A stretch of DNA of 17,734 nucleotides, taken from the NCBI GenBank assembly GCA_021785055.1, contig JAJYGS010000075.1:1-17734 (forward strand). Direction: 5' to 3'. Shown here one piece after another: positions 1 through 7,280 of the stretch (position 1 is its first letter; each line of letters starts with the position of its first letter). The notes below the pieces were generated by a model. That model ran no database searches, was not told where the DNA came from, and saw nothing but the letters and a program-made list of their open reading frames with translations. The translations under genes and the position numbers were made by a program. This DNA comes from Nitrospirota bacterium. GTDB lineage: Bacteria > Nitrospirota > JACRHJ01.

Positions 1-1
1 G

Positions 2-2875
2 TTCAACATAAGGGTTAACGCCCTGAATATACCCAAGTATATGGAATATCTCCCGAAACAATACAAGCTCAGGATAACCTCCGGGACATTGAGCGCAGAC
101 GGGGCGATTTCATTTGTCAGTCCCGGAAACGGGACAATCCCGCGCCTTTTATATCAGGGGAATATCTCGCTCGACGGGCTGAAGGTGGACAACCCGGACG
201 GGTCGAATATTGCGACGCTTTCCCATGCCGGGGTAACTGTGCAGGAGGCGGAACCCCTTGCCGGGGAGTATAAAATATCGGGCGTGACAATCGACAGACC
301 CGGCCTGAACCTTGTGCGCGAGGCGGACGGGAAATATAATATCCTCAAACTTATAGGCCAGGGAGCGAAAACGCCGCCGAAACCGCATGCGGGGAAAGGC
401 AAAAAAATACGGATCGAACTGCGGGATTTCTCGCTCTCCGGCGGCAGGGTCAATTTTACCGACATGTCTGTTCCGGGGCATTTCAGGGCGGCGGTAAAAG
501 ACGCCTCCCTGCACATCGCGGGGCTTGATTACGGCGGGCCGCCAAAGCCGGCGGGCTTTAAAATCGCCGCAAAGACGGAGACGGGGGAGTCGCTGGCCGT
601 GGAAGGGAATATCGTCCCTAGGCCTGTCAAGGTGGACGGCAGGCTCGCCCTCGCAGGGATAAAAATAGGCCGGTATTCGCCGTATTACGCGCAGACGGCG
701 AACTTCTCCGCGAAAGGGACCGCGGACGTATCTGCCAGGTTTTCATATGGCGGCGGCATGACTGTCTCGGAGGGCTCGCTCCTTGTAAAAGACCTGAAGC
801 TTGCCAGGCCCGAAGGGACCTTCACGACAGTCAACAGGTTTTCTGTCAACGGTTTTTCGGCGGATCTGGAGAAGAAAACGGCTGTCGTGGACAAGGTGGA
901 ATCGAGCGGCGCCGTTATTTCCGTCCTGCGCGGGAAAAACGGGACGTTCAATCTTACGACACTCTTCAAAAAAACGAAGTCCGCGCCTCCGGCCGGCCAC
1001 CTGCCTGCCGGCCCCGTGAAGCCCTGGCAGGTTCTGATTAAGAACCTGCTTCTTGGCGGCTACCGCGTAGACCTTACGGATGAGACGACAGCCCCGCCGG
1101 TAAAGATGACCTGGAGCGGCATAAGGCTTTCCGCACATAACATAGGCACGCTAAAGGGGACAAAGGCGGGGTTCAAAATCGCGCTTGTCATAGGGCGGCG
1201 GGGGCGGTTAAACGCGTCCGGGAGCATAGTCCCGGCGCCGTTTTCCGCGAGAGTGGCGTTTCGGATGAAAAACGCGCCGATTCAACCGGTTACGCCGTAT
1301 ATGCACGGCAGAGTGAATATGGACGTCACCTCCGGCGCGATCTCGGGGAATGGAAATATTTCAATGAGTTACACGAAAAAGAACGGCTTTTCCGCCGGGT
1401 ACGCGGGCGACGCCTCGGTTGGGGATTTCAACGCCGTGGACAGGGCGGACAACCACCGGCTCATGGCATGGAAGTCCTTGTCTTTCAAGGGGTTGCAATC
1501 CGGAGTAAACCCGTGGATTAGTAAGATAGACACCGTTTCCCTGACCGGTTTTTACTCCCGCATAGCGATACTGCCCGACGGAAAAACGAATCTCCAGGGG
1601 ATGGTAATCGCGCAAAAAGGCGCCCCGGCTATCCCGTCGGCGGGCCGGAAAAAGACCCCGTACATCCCCGTAAAACCGGAGGAGAGGCCGTTTTCCGTGA
1701 ACACCTTCAAGATGAGCGACGGATTGATAAGCTTCTCGGACGACCACATAAAACCGCATTACAAAATGAAAATCGCAGACATAAACGGCAGCGTCTCAGG
1801 GCTTTCGTCGAACCCGAACAATACGGCTGTCCTGGACATAAAGACCAAAATAAACGGTGTCGCGCCTGCGGAGATTAGCGGGAAGATAAAACCGCTCCCA
1901 AAAGAAATTTACGCAGATATCGCAATTCGGCTTCGCGGCATGGAACTCCCGCCGACATCGCCGTATTCCCGGAAGTTCATAGGCTACGACATTGTAAACG
2001 GAAAGCTGTCGCTTGACCTCCATTACCTGATTGAGAAGGACACGCTCAAGGCGAAGAACGATATAAAGCTGGACCAGTTCGATCTGTCGGAAAAACCCGA
2101 GAACCCGAAGGCCGCAAAGCTCCCCGTGAAGCTCGCCATAGCGCTCCTGAAGGACAGAAACAACTTGATAGATCTCGACGTGCCCGTATCGGGAAACCTC
2201 AAAGACCCGAAGTTCAGTCTTGGAGGGGTCATTTGGGTCGCTATCAAGAACACAATACTCAAACTGGCTACAGAGCCGTTCGCGCTTATCGGCAGGCTGT
2301 TCGGCGGCGGTGCGGAGCTCGGCTATATAAACTTCAATCCCGGCCTGGCTGCCCTCGGCCCCGGCGACATGAAGAAGCTCGACATAATCGCAAAGGCGTT
2401 GCACGACAGGCCGAAGCTCAAGCTTACGATGACGGGCCGGATAGACAAGGCGGGAGACCAGGCCGGGCTTCGCCAGGTCGTGTTCATGAGAAAGCTGAAG
2501 GCGCAGAAATACAAGGATATGGGCAAAAAAGAGCGGCCCTCGAAACTCGACGACGTGGTTATAAAGCCCGACGAGTATAATAAATACTTGAAGAAGGCCT
2601 ACAAGGCGGAGAAGTTCAAAAAGCCTACGAACTTCCTGGGGCTTGACAAGAGCCTGCCGCCGCCGCAGATGGAAAAGCTGATGATGGAGTACATAGACAT
2701 AAACCGGGAGGATTTGAGGCGGCTGTCGGCAGAACGCGCCGGGGCCGTCCGGGATTATCTTATGACTACCGGGAAGGTTGCCCCCGAAAGGCTCTTCGTT
2801 ACCCGTCCCGAACATATCGCGGCGAAGGAGAAAAAAGGGGAAAAGGCGTCCAGGGTGGACTTCAGCCTGGAGTAA
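2..2875 (+). CDS. DUF748/AsmA-like envelope protein, 5'-truncated by the window edge
   Basis: The first ATG is at 41, but the frame is open to base 2 and the upstream codons (FNIRVNALNIPKY) read smoothly into the protein, so the true start lies left of the window. About 957 residues are visible. The protein is a series of long beta-rich repeats of the type [PW-x-V-x(4)-L-L-L-GGY-x-V-x-L-T-D], seen near residues 338-350 counted from the ATG, with a similar unit earlier (IELRDFSLSGGRVNFTD). The C-terminus has the hallmark F-N-P-G-x-A-x-L-(x)n-L-x-x-I-A-x-A-L-x-x-R-P-x-L-x-L segment, followed by a charged helical tail. This combination is typical of DUF748 proteins in the AsmA-like group, which are large inner-membrane-anchored periplasmic proteins. 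Some AsmA relatives move phospholipids to the outer membrane, but a transport role here is only inferred. The membrane anchor expected at the N-terminus is outside the window. A Pro/Gly-rich linker at about 980-1020 contains a palindromic motif described separately. Confidence 0.85.
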   Translation, partial: FNIRVNALNIPKYMEYLPKQYKLRITSGTLSADGAISFVSPGNGTIPRLLYQGNISLDGLKVDNPDGSNIATLSHAGVTVQEAEPLAGEYKISGVTIDRPGLNLVREADGKYNILKLIGQGAKTPPKPHAGKGKKIRIELRDFSLSGGRVNFTDMSVPGHFRAAVKDASLHIAGLDYGGPPKPAGFKIAAKTETGESLAVEGNIVPRPVKVDGRLALAGIKIGRYSPYYAQTANFSAKGTADVSARFSYGGGMTVSEGSLLVKDLKLARPEGTFTTVNRFSVNGFSADLEKKTAVVDKVESSGAVISVLRGKNGTFNLTTLFKKTKSAPPAGHLPAGPVKPWQVLIKNLLLGGYRVDLTDETTAPPVKMTWSGIRLSAHNIGTLKGTKAGFKIALVIGRRGRLNASGSIVPAPFSARVAFRMKNAPIQPVTPYMHGRVNMDVTSGAISGNGNISMSYTKKNGFSAGYAGDASVGDFNAVDRADNHRLMAWKSLSFKGLQSGVNPWISKIDTVSLTGFYSRIAILPDGKTNLQGMVIAQKGAPAIPSAGRKKTPYIPVKPEERPFSVNTFKMSDGLISFSDDHIKPHYKMKIADINGSVSGLSSNPNNTAVLDIKTKINGVAPAEISGKIKPLPKEIYADIAIRLRGMELPPTSPYSRKFIGYDIVNGKLSLDLHYLIEKDTLKAKNDIKLDQFDLSEKPENPKAAKLPVKLAIALLKDRNNLIDLDVPVSGNLKDPKFSLGGVIWVAIKNTILKLATEPFALIGRLFGGGAELGYINFNPGLAALGPGDMKKLDIIAKALHDRPKLKLTMTGRIDKAGDQAGLRQVVFMRKLKAQKYKDMGKKERPSKLDDVVIKPDEYNKYLKKAYKAEKFKKPTNFLGLDKSLPPPQMEKLMMEYIDINREDLRRLSAERAGAVRDYLMTTGKVAPERLFVTRPEHIAAKEKKGEKASRVDFSLE

Positions 2876-2912
2876 AATTTTCAGACAGGTCGCATTAATA
2901 GGGGGATGAAAA

Positions 2913-2995
2913 GGTCTGTCATCCCGAGCGGAGCCGAAGGGGTCGGGACGACAGGTAACATCCCTGGATTCCCGATAGAACCATTCGGGAATGAC
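2913..2995. repeat. Two REP-like intergenic hairpin repeats
   Basis: CTGTCATCCCGA (2916-2927) and TCGGGACGACAG (2943-2954) form a 12-bp stem with one mismatch around a 15-nt loop. Just downstream, ATTCCCGA (2968-2975) pairs with TCGGGAAT (2985-2992). The second unit, CCTGGATTCCCG...CGGGAATGAC, is the same repeat in opposite orientation as the one at 17521-17548, so it is a dispersed family within this window. A third, degenerate relative (TTCTGAGGCGCAGCCGAAGAATCC) lies near 3059-3082. Repeats of this style are common between genes in many proteobacterial genomes. Confidence 0.7.
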
Positions 2996-3014
2996 GGGTT
3001 ATGGGGCGCGTCCT

Positions 3015-3049
3015 AACCGCCGGGCGCAATTTACTTGCGCCCGGCGGTT
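3015..3049. terminator. Perfect 15-bp hairpin between convergent genes, probable bidirectional terminator
   Basis: AACCGCCGGGCGCAA (3015-3029) and TTGCGCCCGGCGGTT (3035-3049) are exact reverse complements around the loop TTTAC. The stem lies between the 3' ends of the DUF748 gene (+) and the OmpA-family gene (-). On the plus strand it is followed by a modest T-rich stretch (TTGGTTTGTCGTT). On the minus strand the T-tract is poor, so termination in that direction is less certain. Confidence 0.65.
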
Positions 3050-3091
3050 GGTTTGTCGTTCTGAGGCGCAGCCGAAGAATCCGCATTTAAA

Positions 3092-4447
3092 CTACTCAGT
3101 CGGCGTGCACAGTATCTCCACGGCGTAACGGTTTTTCGCCCTGCCTTCCGCCGTAGTATTGCTGTGTATCGGGCGGCTCTCCCCGAAGCCCACGGTCTTT
3201 AGCCTGTCGGCGGAGATGCCGTATCCCCTGACCAGCCTGTCCTTAACGGCCTTTGCCCTTTCGAGAGAGAGCTTCCGGTTGAACCTGCCCGGCCCGGTGT
3301 TGTCCGTATAGCCTTCGATAGTCCCGTTTATCTCCGGGTGCTCCTTCATGTAATCGGCCACCCTCTTTATCTCCGGCGCGTATTCGGATTTAAACTTCGC
3401 GCTGCCCTTATCGAACATAACCTTCAGACCCACGCAGGTCTGTTTTAGCTTCGGCTCCGCCATCTCTTTGCCGTTGGAGCAGAATACCCGCACCGCGCGG
3501 CGGTTATACGCCCTGCCAGTGTTCGTGAGGTTCGTGGCTATCGGGTTGGATTTCCCCATGCCTTCGATTTCAAGCCTGTCCGCGCCGATATGGAAATGCT
3601 TCACGAGATAGTCCTTTACGGCCTGCGCGCGCCGGTCGGTTAGCTTCTTGTTGTATTCCTCCGAGCCGACTGCGTCCGCATAGGCCTGGATTGTCGCGTG
3701 GGCGTCGGGGTTCGCATGCATGAAATCGGCGACGCGCTTGAGTTCGCTATGATATTTCGGCTTGATGTTCGCCTTGTTGAATGCGAAATGCACCTTGAGG
3801 TTAAGGCAGGTTACGCCCTTGATTTTTTCGGGGGCGGGAACGGCCGCTTCCCTTTGCGGAGCAGGCGCGGGCGCGGCGGGAACGACGGCAGCAGCTTTCC
3901 TTGCGCGTGCCGTCGGCCCGCCGAAATAATACGTTACGCCGAAGGTGGTGAGGAGATTGCTCGTGGTGTGGTTGAACGTGAAGATATAGCGCGAATCCAC
4001 GCGGGCCGAGAGGTTATCCATAATAAAATACTCGACCCCGCCGCCGCCGTCAACGAGGAAACGGGTCTCGGAGCCTTCGTAGGAGGCGAACCCAAGGCCC
4101 GTCCCCACGTAAGGTTCCAGTCTTTTTCCGGGTCGCCAGTGGTACAGGCCGTCGAACCTGAACATGTGTATGTCCGTGTCGCCGTCGCCTCTCGCGCCGC
4201 TTTTCTTGTCCGGGTTCATCTTGTCGAAGGTGAACTCGACGCCGACGTCCTCGTTGAACGAATACCCGGCCCCGATTCCCCAGTCGAAGGAGTGCGCGTC
4301 GTACGGCTCGCTGCCCTCCGTCCAGAACCACCCAAGGTGCGGAAACACCGAGACGGCCCCCGTCCTCGCCGGAGCCGCCGCCGCGCAGTTCGCGATAATA
4401 AAAGTCGCCGATATTGCCGCAAGTCCGGCAAGAAGCATTCTTCTCAT
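3092..4447 (-). CDS. OmpA-family outer-membrane protein with tandem peptidoglycan-binding domains
   Basis: 451 aa from the ATG at 4447, chosen because GGAGGG lies 4 nt upstream and the protein then opens with a clean signal peptide (MRRMLLAGLAAISATFIIANCAAAAPA). Residues about 30-176 form an eight-strand-type OmpA beta-barrel ending in VTYYFGG. A Pro/Ala linker (about 177-208) follows, then two OmpA C-terminal domains at about 214-322 and 338-446. Both domains keep the Asp and Arg that bind diaminopimelate in peptidoglycan: D258/R273 and D382/R397, each 15 residues apart as in E. coli OmpA. Each domain is bracketed by a Cys pair with identical 109-residue spacing (C214/C323 and C338/C447), suggesting domain duplication and possibly disulfides. 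The likely role is to tether the outer membrane to the cell wall. Most family members have one such domain. An in-frame ATG at 4516 would add 23 residues before the signal peptide and is less likely. Confidence 0.9.
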   Translation of the reverse strand: MRRMLLAGLAAISATFIIANCAAAAPARTGAVSVFPHLGWFWTEGSEPYDAHSFDWGIGAGYSFNEDVGVEFTFDKMNPDKKSGARGDGDTDIHMFRFDGLYHWRPGKRLEPYVGTGLGFASYEGSETRFLVDGGGGVEYFIMDNLSARVDSRYIFTFNHTTSNLLTTFGVTYYFGGPTARARKAAAVVPAAPAPAPQREAAVPAPEKIKGVTCLNLKVHFAFNKANIKPKYHSELKRVADFMHANPDAHATIQAYADAVGSEEYNKKLTDRRAQAVKDYLVKHFHIGADRLEIEGMGKSNPIATNLTNTGRAYNRRAVRVFCSNGKEMAEPKLKQTCVGLKVMFDKGSAKFKSEYAPEIKRVADYMKEHPEINGTIEGYTDNTGPGRFNRKLSLERAKAVKDRLVRGYGISADRLKTVGFGESRPIHSNTTAEGRAKNRYAVEILCTPTE

Positions 4448-4462
4448 TGTTCCCTCCTGGAT

Positions 4463-4511
4463 TAAAATAAAAAAGGACAGCCCCCGTCTTTTGGAACATG
4501 GAGCTATCCTT
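4463..4511 (-). terminator. Intrinsic-terminator-like hairpin in the leader of the OmpA-family gene
   Basis: On the minus strand AAGGATAGCTCC (4511-4500) pairs with GGGGCTGTCCTT (4484-4473). The 12-bp stem includes two G-U wobbles and closes a 15-nt loop; TTTTTTATTTT follows at once. It could simply end mscL transcription. However, a good promoter (4533-4561) lies between mscL and this hairpin, so transcripts from that promoter must pass it before reaching the GGAGGG ribosome site. An attenuator role is therefore possible. Confidence 0.6.
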
Positions 4512-4532
4512 AACATGAAACCTTTGAAAATT

Positions 4533-4561
4533 AATATACCATCCGGGCGGGAGACTGTAAA
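4533..4561 (-). promoter_or_regulatory. Sigma70-type promoter for the OmpA-family gene
   Basis: On the minus strand TTTACA (4561-4556) is followed after exactly 17 nt by TATATT (4538-4533). Transcription would start near 4526, about 78 nt before the start codon. It sits just past the mscL stop codon (4570), so the OmpA-family gene need not depend on mscL read-through. Confidence 0.6.
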
Positions 4562-4569
4562 GTCGGGGC

Positions 4570-5040
4570 TTAAGCGGTCTTTTCGGGTTCTTTAAGCTCC
4601 GAGGTGCACTGCGGGCAGCGGATCGCCTTTACGGGAATAGTGGAGCAGCAGTAGGAGCAGATTTTGGTTGCGGGGCCTGCCGGCTCCAGGTCAAGAACCT
4701 GCTTTTCGAACCTGTTAATGGACCTGACCAGGATGAAAACAGCCGCCGCGACTATCAGAAAACTTATGATGTCGTTGAAGAAGACTCCGTAGTTTATCGT
4801 TACGGCTCCCGCCGCCTTCGCAGCCGCAAGCGTCGGGTAAGGCGGGGGCGTCTTTCCGCCCCGGATGACCAGGAAGAGGTTGGAGAAATCCACGTTCCCG
4901 ATAAGCACGCCGATAGGCGGCATGATTACGTCGGCTACCAGCGAGCGCACAATAGTGCCGAACGCGCCGCCGACGATTATGCCGACCGCCATGTCTATTA
5001 CGTTTCCCCGCAGGGCGAACTGCTTGAATTCCTTAAGCAT
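4570..5040 (-). CDS. mscL: Large-conductance mechanosensitive channel MscL with C-terminal zinc ribbon
   Basis: 156 aa from the ATG at 5040, which gives the usual family N-terminus (MLKEFKQFALRGNVIDMAVGIIVGGAFG). An in-frame ATG at 5058 would add six residues (MLLIKN); neither start has a strong ribosome site, so the choice rests on family alignment. TM1 is about residues 15-45 and TM2 about 86-108, with a periplasmic loop between. MscL is a homopentameric inner-membrane pore that opens under membrane tension and releases solutes during hypo-osmotic shock. The C-terminus carries an extra CxxC-x10-CxxC zinc-ribbon motif (C128, C131, C142, C145) in place of the simple helical bundle of E. coli MscL; such tails occur in MscL proteins of several other phyla. 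It is divergent from the lipoprotein gene and upstream of the OmpA-family gene on the same strand. Confidence 0.95.
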   Translation of the reverse strand: MLKEFKQFALRGNVIDMAVGIIVGGAFGTIVRSLVADVIMPPIGVLIGNVDFSNLFLVIRGGKTPPPYPTLAAAKAAGAVTINYGVFFNDIISFLIVAAAVFILVRSINRFEKQVLDLEPAGPATKICSYCCSTIPVKAIRCPQCTSELKEPEKTA

Positions 5041-5093
5041 GTTCTTAATTAATAACATTTAACGAGGCGAAAGTCCAGCCTTCTCCTTTGAGA

Positions 5094-5123
5094 TTGACAA
5101 TACCCCTTTTCATGGAATATTAT
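5094..5123 (+). promoter_or_regulatory. Sigma70-type promoter placing transcription start at the lipoprotein ATG
   Basis: Consensus TTGACA (5094-5099), an 18-nt spacer and TATTAT (5118-5123). The start codon is at 5131, only 8 nt after the -10 element. Transcription starting about 7 nt downstream would give a leaderless or nearly leaderless mRNA. No Shine-Dalgarno sequence is visible in front of the ATG, which agrees. Confidence 0.6.
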
Positions 5124-5130
5124 AACTCTT

Positions 5131-5874
5131 ATGAAAAAGCTTCTCTGGCCCTTGCTGGCCGCACTGCTTTTTGCCGGATGCGCGACAACCGGCGCGAAGA
5201 CAGTAACAAGGAATATTGTGCCCGCTCCGGACGGCCAGGTCGCCGTGTTCGGGAGGGTGGAGCTCCTGAATACCGTCAACGGAATATCCATGCCCACGGA
5301 TAATCTGAAATCCGAAGTATACTTAAGAAACGACAGCGCAGACAAGACCTACGAAATATCCACCATAGACTCAGGCGACTTCGGCGTCTACCTGCCGCCC
5401 GGGACGTACAGGGCGGTGGAGATAAAGACCCAGGGCTACAAGTTCGTAACCGACCTCAAGCTGACCGTGCCTTCCGATCATCGCGCGGCATATACGGGGA
5501 CGATAATGCTGGACGGAGAACCGGACGGCGTAATACCGGGCACCATTAACGGCACGCTTGCCCACGATGCGAAGAGGTTTTTTTTCGGCGCTGTCGATAC
5601 ATGGTTTGTCTACCAGGTCAGGGACAACCAGGACGGGTTCGAGGCGAGGCTTAAGAAGGCCGCGCCAAAGGCGGAGGTGAGGTTCGCCAAGGCGCTTTTC
5701 ACGCCGTCGGGCGGCGTCGCCGCAGGATATTATCCCAATATGCTGAGCAGACCGGAGGACATGGTAAGCACCCTGAAGGCCGGCTCGGACATGATAGAAG
5801 ACATCGCCGGCGGTGTCGTCGTTTCTCTGCCGTATTACTTAAACCCGCTGATTTTCATTACCCTGCCTCTGTAA
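5131..5874 (+). CDS. Outer-membrane lipoprotein, unknown function
   Basis: 247 aa. The N-terminus MKKLLWPLLAALLFAGC has a lipobox (LFAGC) with the lipidated Cys at residue 17. Ala follows it, so there is no inner-membrane retention signal and outer-membrane sorting is expected. Residues about 35-130 look like a carboxypeptidase-regulatory-like or Ig-like beta-sandwich: GQVAVFGRVELLN, then a strand pair, then GDFGVYLPPGTYRAVEIKTQGYKF, where the PPGTYR turn is typical of such folds. The region after about 150 (RFFFGAVDTWFVYQVRD) is not recognised. It ends in a hydrophobic stretch (GGVVVSLPYYLNPLIFITLPL) that resembles outer-membrane targeting sequences more than a membrane anchor. The gene is 20 nt upstream of the lyase gene on the same strand and is probably cotranscribed with it. 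I cannot assign a function. Confidence 0.8.
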   Translation: MKKLLWPLLAALLFAGCATTGAKTVTRNIVPAPDGQVAVFGRVELLNTVNGISMPTDNLKSEVYLRNDSADKTYEISTIDSGDFGVYLPPGTYRAVEIKTQGYKFVTDLKLTVPSDHRAAYTGTIMLDGEPDGVIPGTINGTLAHDAKRFFFGAVDTWFVYQVRDNQDGFEARLKKAAPKAEVRFAKALFTPSGGVAAGYYPNMLSRPEDMVSTLKAGSDMIEDIAGGVVVSLPYYLNPLIFITLPL

Positions 5875-5894
5875 AATACCCGGAGCGTTCGCGC

Positions 5895-7280
5895 ATGGAA
5901 TACAGGGAAGAAAAGGATTCCTTGGGCATAGTGAAGGTGCCGAAGGATGCCTACTGGGGTGTTCAGACCCGGCGAGCGGTCGAAAATTTCCCCGTCTCAG
6001 GGCTTCACGCCCATACGAAACTCATCTGGGCAAGCGCAGTTATAAAGAAGGCCGCGGCCCAGGCCAACGGAAAGCTCGGAAAACTGGGCGGCGCGCTCTC
6101 CGATAAAATCGTCCAGGCGGCGGACGAGGTCATCGGAGGGAAGTTCGACTCCCAGTTCGTGGTGGACGTCTACCAGGCCGGGGCGGGCACCTCGCACAAC
6201 ATGAACGTAAACGAGGTCATAGCGAACCGGGCGCTGGAGCTGATGGGCCGGGAAAAGGGTGATTATAAATCCTGCAGCCCGAACGACCACGTGAACATGT
6301 CCCAGTCCACGAACGACGTCTTCCCCGCCGCCATGCGCATCGCGGCGATCGCCGCTTTTAAGGACCTCTCGGACGAGCTTCGTGGGTTGTCAATTTCGTT
6401 ATCGAGAAAATCCGCAGAGTTCGACCATGTCCTGAAATCCGCCCGGACGCACCTCCAGGACGCCGTGCCCATCCGCCTTGGCCAGGAGTTCTCCGGCTAC
6501 GCCACAGCAGTGGAAAGAGGCGTCGAAAGGCTCGCAGACGCGGCAAAGGAACTCGGCGAGCTTGGGCTCGGCGGAAGCGCCGCGGGCACGGGCATCAACA
6601 CGCACAAAGACTATGCGCCGCTCGTCGTGGAATATATAAAAGAGATAACGGGATTCGACGTAAGGCCGTCCCCGAATCTCTTCTACTCCATGCAGAGCCA
6701 GGGCGCCGTCCTCATGGCCTCCGGGGCGCTCAGGAATATCGCTTCCGACTTAATCCGCATCGCCAACGACCTGAGGCTTCTCTCCTCCGGCCCCATGACG
6801 GGCCTTGCCGAGATTACCCTTCCCGCCGTCCAGCCCGGCTCGTCCATAATGCCGGGTAAGGTGAACCCTGTCATGGCCGAGATGCTGGCCATGGTCTGCT
6901 TTCAGGTCTGCGGCAATGATCGGGCCATAGAGTTGGCGGCGCAGGCGGGCCAGCTTGAGCTTAACGTCATGATGCCGGTCATGGCGCACAACCTGCTTAT
7001 GAGTGCGGAGATTCTGAAAAACGCCGTCGGGGTATTCCGCGAAAGGTGCGTGGACGGCATAACGGCGAACGAGGAGAGGTGCCGGCAGTATGTAAATAAA
7101 AGCCTCGGCATCGCCACGGCGCTGAACCAGTATATCGGGTATCTGAAAGCCGCCGAGGTCGCAAAGGAAGCGCTTAAAACCGGCAAATCCGTCGCCGAGG
7201 TTACAAGAGAGAAAGGCTACCTCTCCGAAGAGGAGTTTAAAAAAGTCTTCGACCCGATGCGGCTTACGGAGCCGAGCTAA
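5895..7280 (+). CDS. aspA: Aspartase/class II fumarase family lyase, most likely aspartate ammonia-lyase
   Basis: 461 aa. GGAG at 5882-5885 precedes the ATG. The protein has all three conserved blocks of the fumarase/aspartase superfamily: GAGTSHNMNVNEV (from 96), SARTHLQDAVPIRLGQEF (182-199) and the signature loop GSSIMPGKVNP (315-325). Residues matching the Bacillus aspartase active site are present with a constant offset: T99, S138, T139, T185, H186, S316, K322, N324. The phrase VDVYQAGAGTSHNMN and the C-terminal half (NDxxIxLAAxAGQLELNVMxPV; GITANEERCRQYV) read like aspartases rather than FumC, which normally has SGTQSNMN. The expected reaction is L-aspartate to fumarate plus ammonia. Fumarase activity cannot be excluded from sequence, because the two enzymes share catalysis. 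The stop overlaps the convergent kbl stop by a few bases. The gene lies next to threonine-degradation genes, consistent with amino-acid catabolism. Confidence 0.85.
   Translation: MEYREEKDSLGIVKVPKDAYWGVQTRRAVENFPVSGLHAHTKLIWASAVIKKAAAQANGKLGKLGGALSDKIVQAADEVIGGKFDSQFVVDVYQAGAGTSHNMNVNEVIANRALELMGREKGDYKSCSPNDHVNMSQSTNDVFPAAMRIAAIAAFKDLSDELRGLSISLSRKSAEFDHVLKSARTHLQDAVPIRLGQEFSGYATAVERGVERLADAAKELGELGLGGSAAGTGINTHKDYAPLVVEYIKEITGFDVRPSPNLFYSMQSQGAVLMASGALRNIASDLIRIANDLRLLSSGPMTGLAEITLPAVQPGSSIMPGKVNPVMAEMLAMVCFQVCGNDRAIELAAQAGQLELNVMMPVMAHNLLMSAEILKNAVGVFRERCVDGITANEERCRQYVNKSLGIATALNQYIGYLKAAEVAKEALKTGKSVAEVTREKGYLSEEEFKKVFDPMRLTEPS

Noticed and set aside
1796..2815. Long minus-strand open frame of 339 codons
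   Set aside because: It lies opposite the DUF748 gene, has low-complexity composition with no recognisable domain and no ribosome site. The plus-strand protein has clear family motifs through this region.
3698..4465. Plus-strand open frame of 255 codons
   Set aside because: Antisense to the OmpA-family gene, which has signal peptide, barrel and domain motifs. The antisense product has no domain pattern and reflects high GC.
4216..4499. Small Arg-rich frames opposite or overlapping the OmpA-family gene
   Set aside because: Arg/Pro-rich translations typical of wrong-frame reading of GC-rich DNA.
4448..4516. Upstream ATG extending the OmpA-family protein by 23 residues
   Set aside because: It would bury the signal peptide and pass through the hairpin and T-tract. 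The ATG at 4447 has a strong GGAGGG site.
5895..7280. Fumarate hydratase (fumC) as the first-choice name for the lyase
   Set aside because: The GTSHNMN block and C-terminal half fit aspartases better, although the fumarase reaction cannot be ruled out by reading alone.
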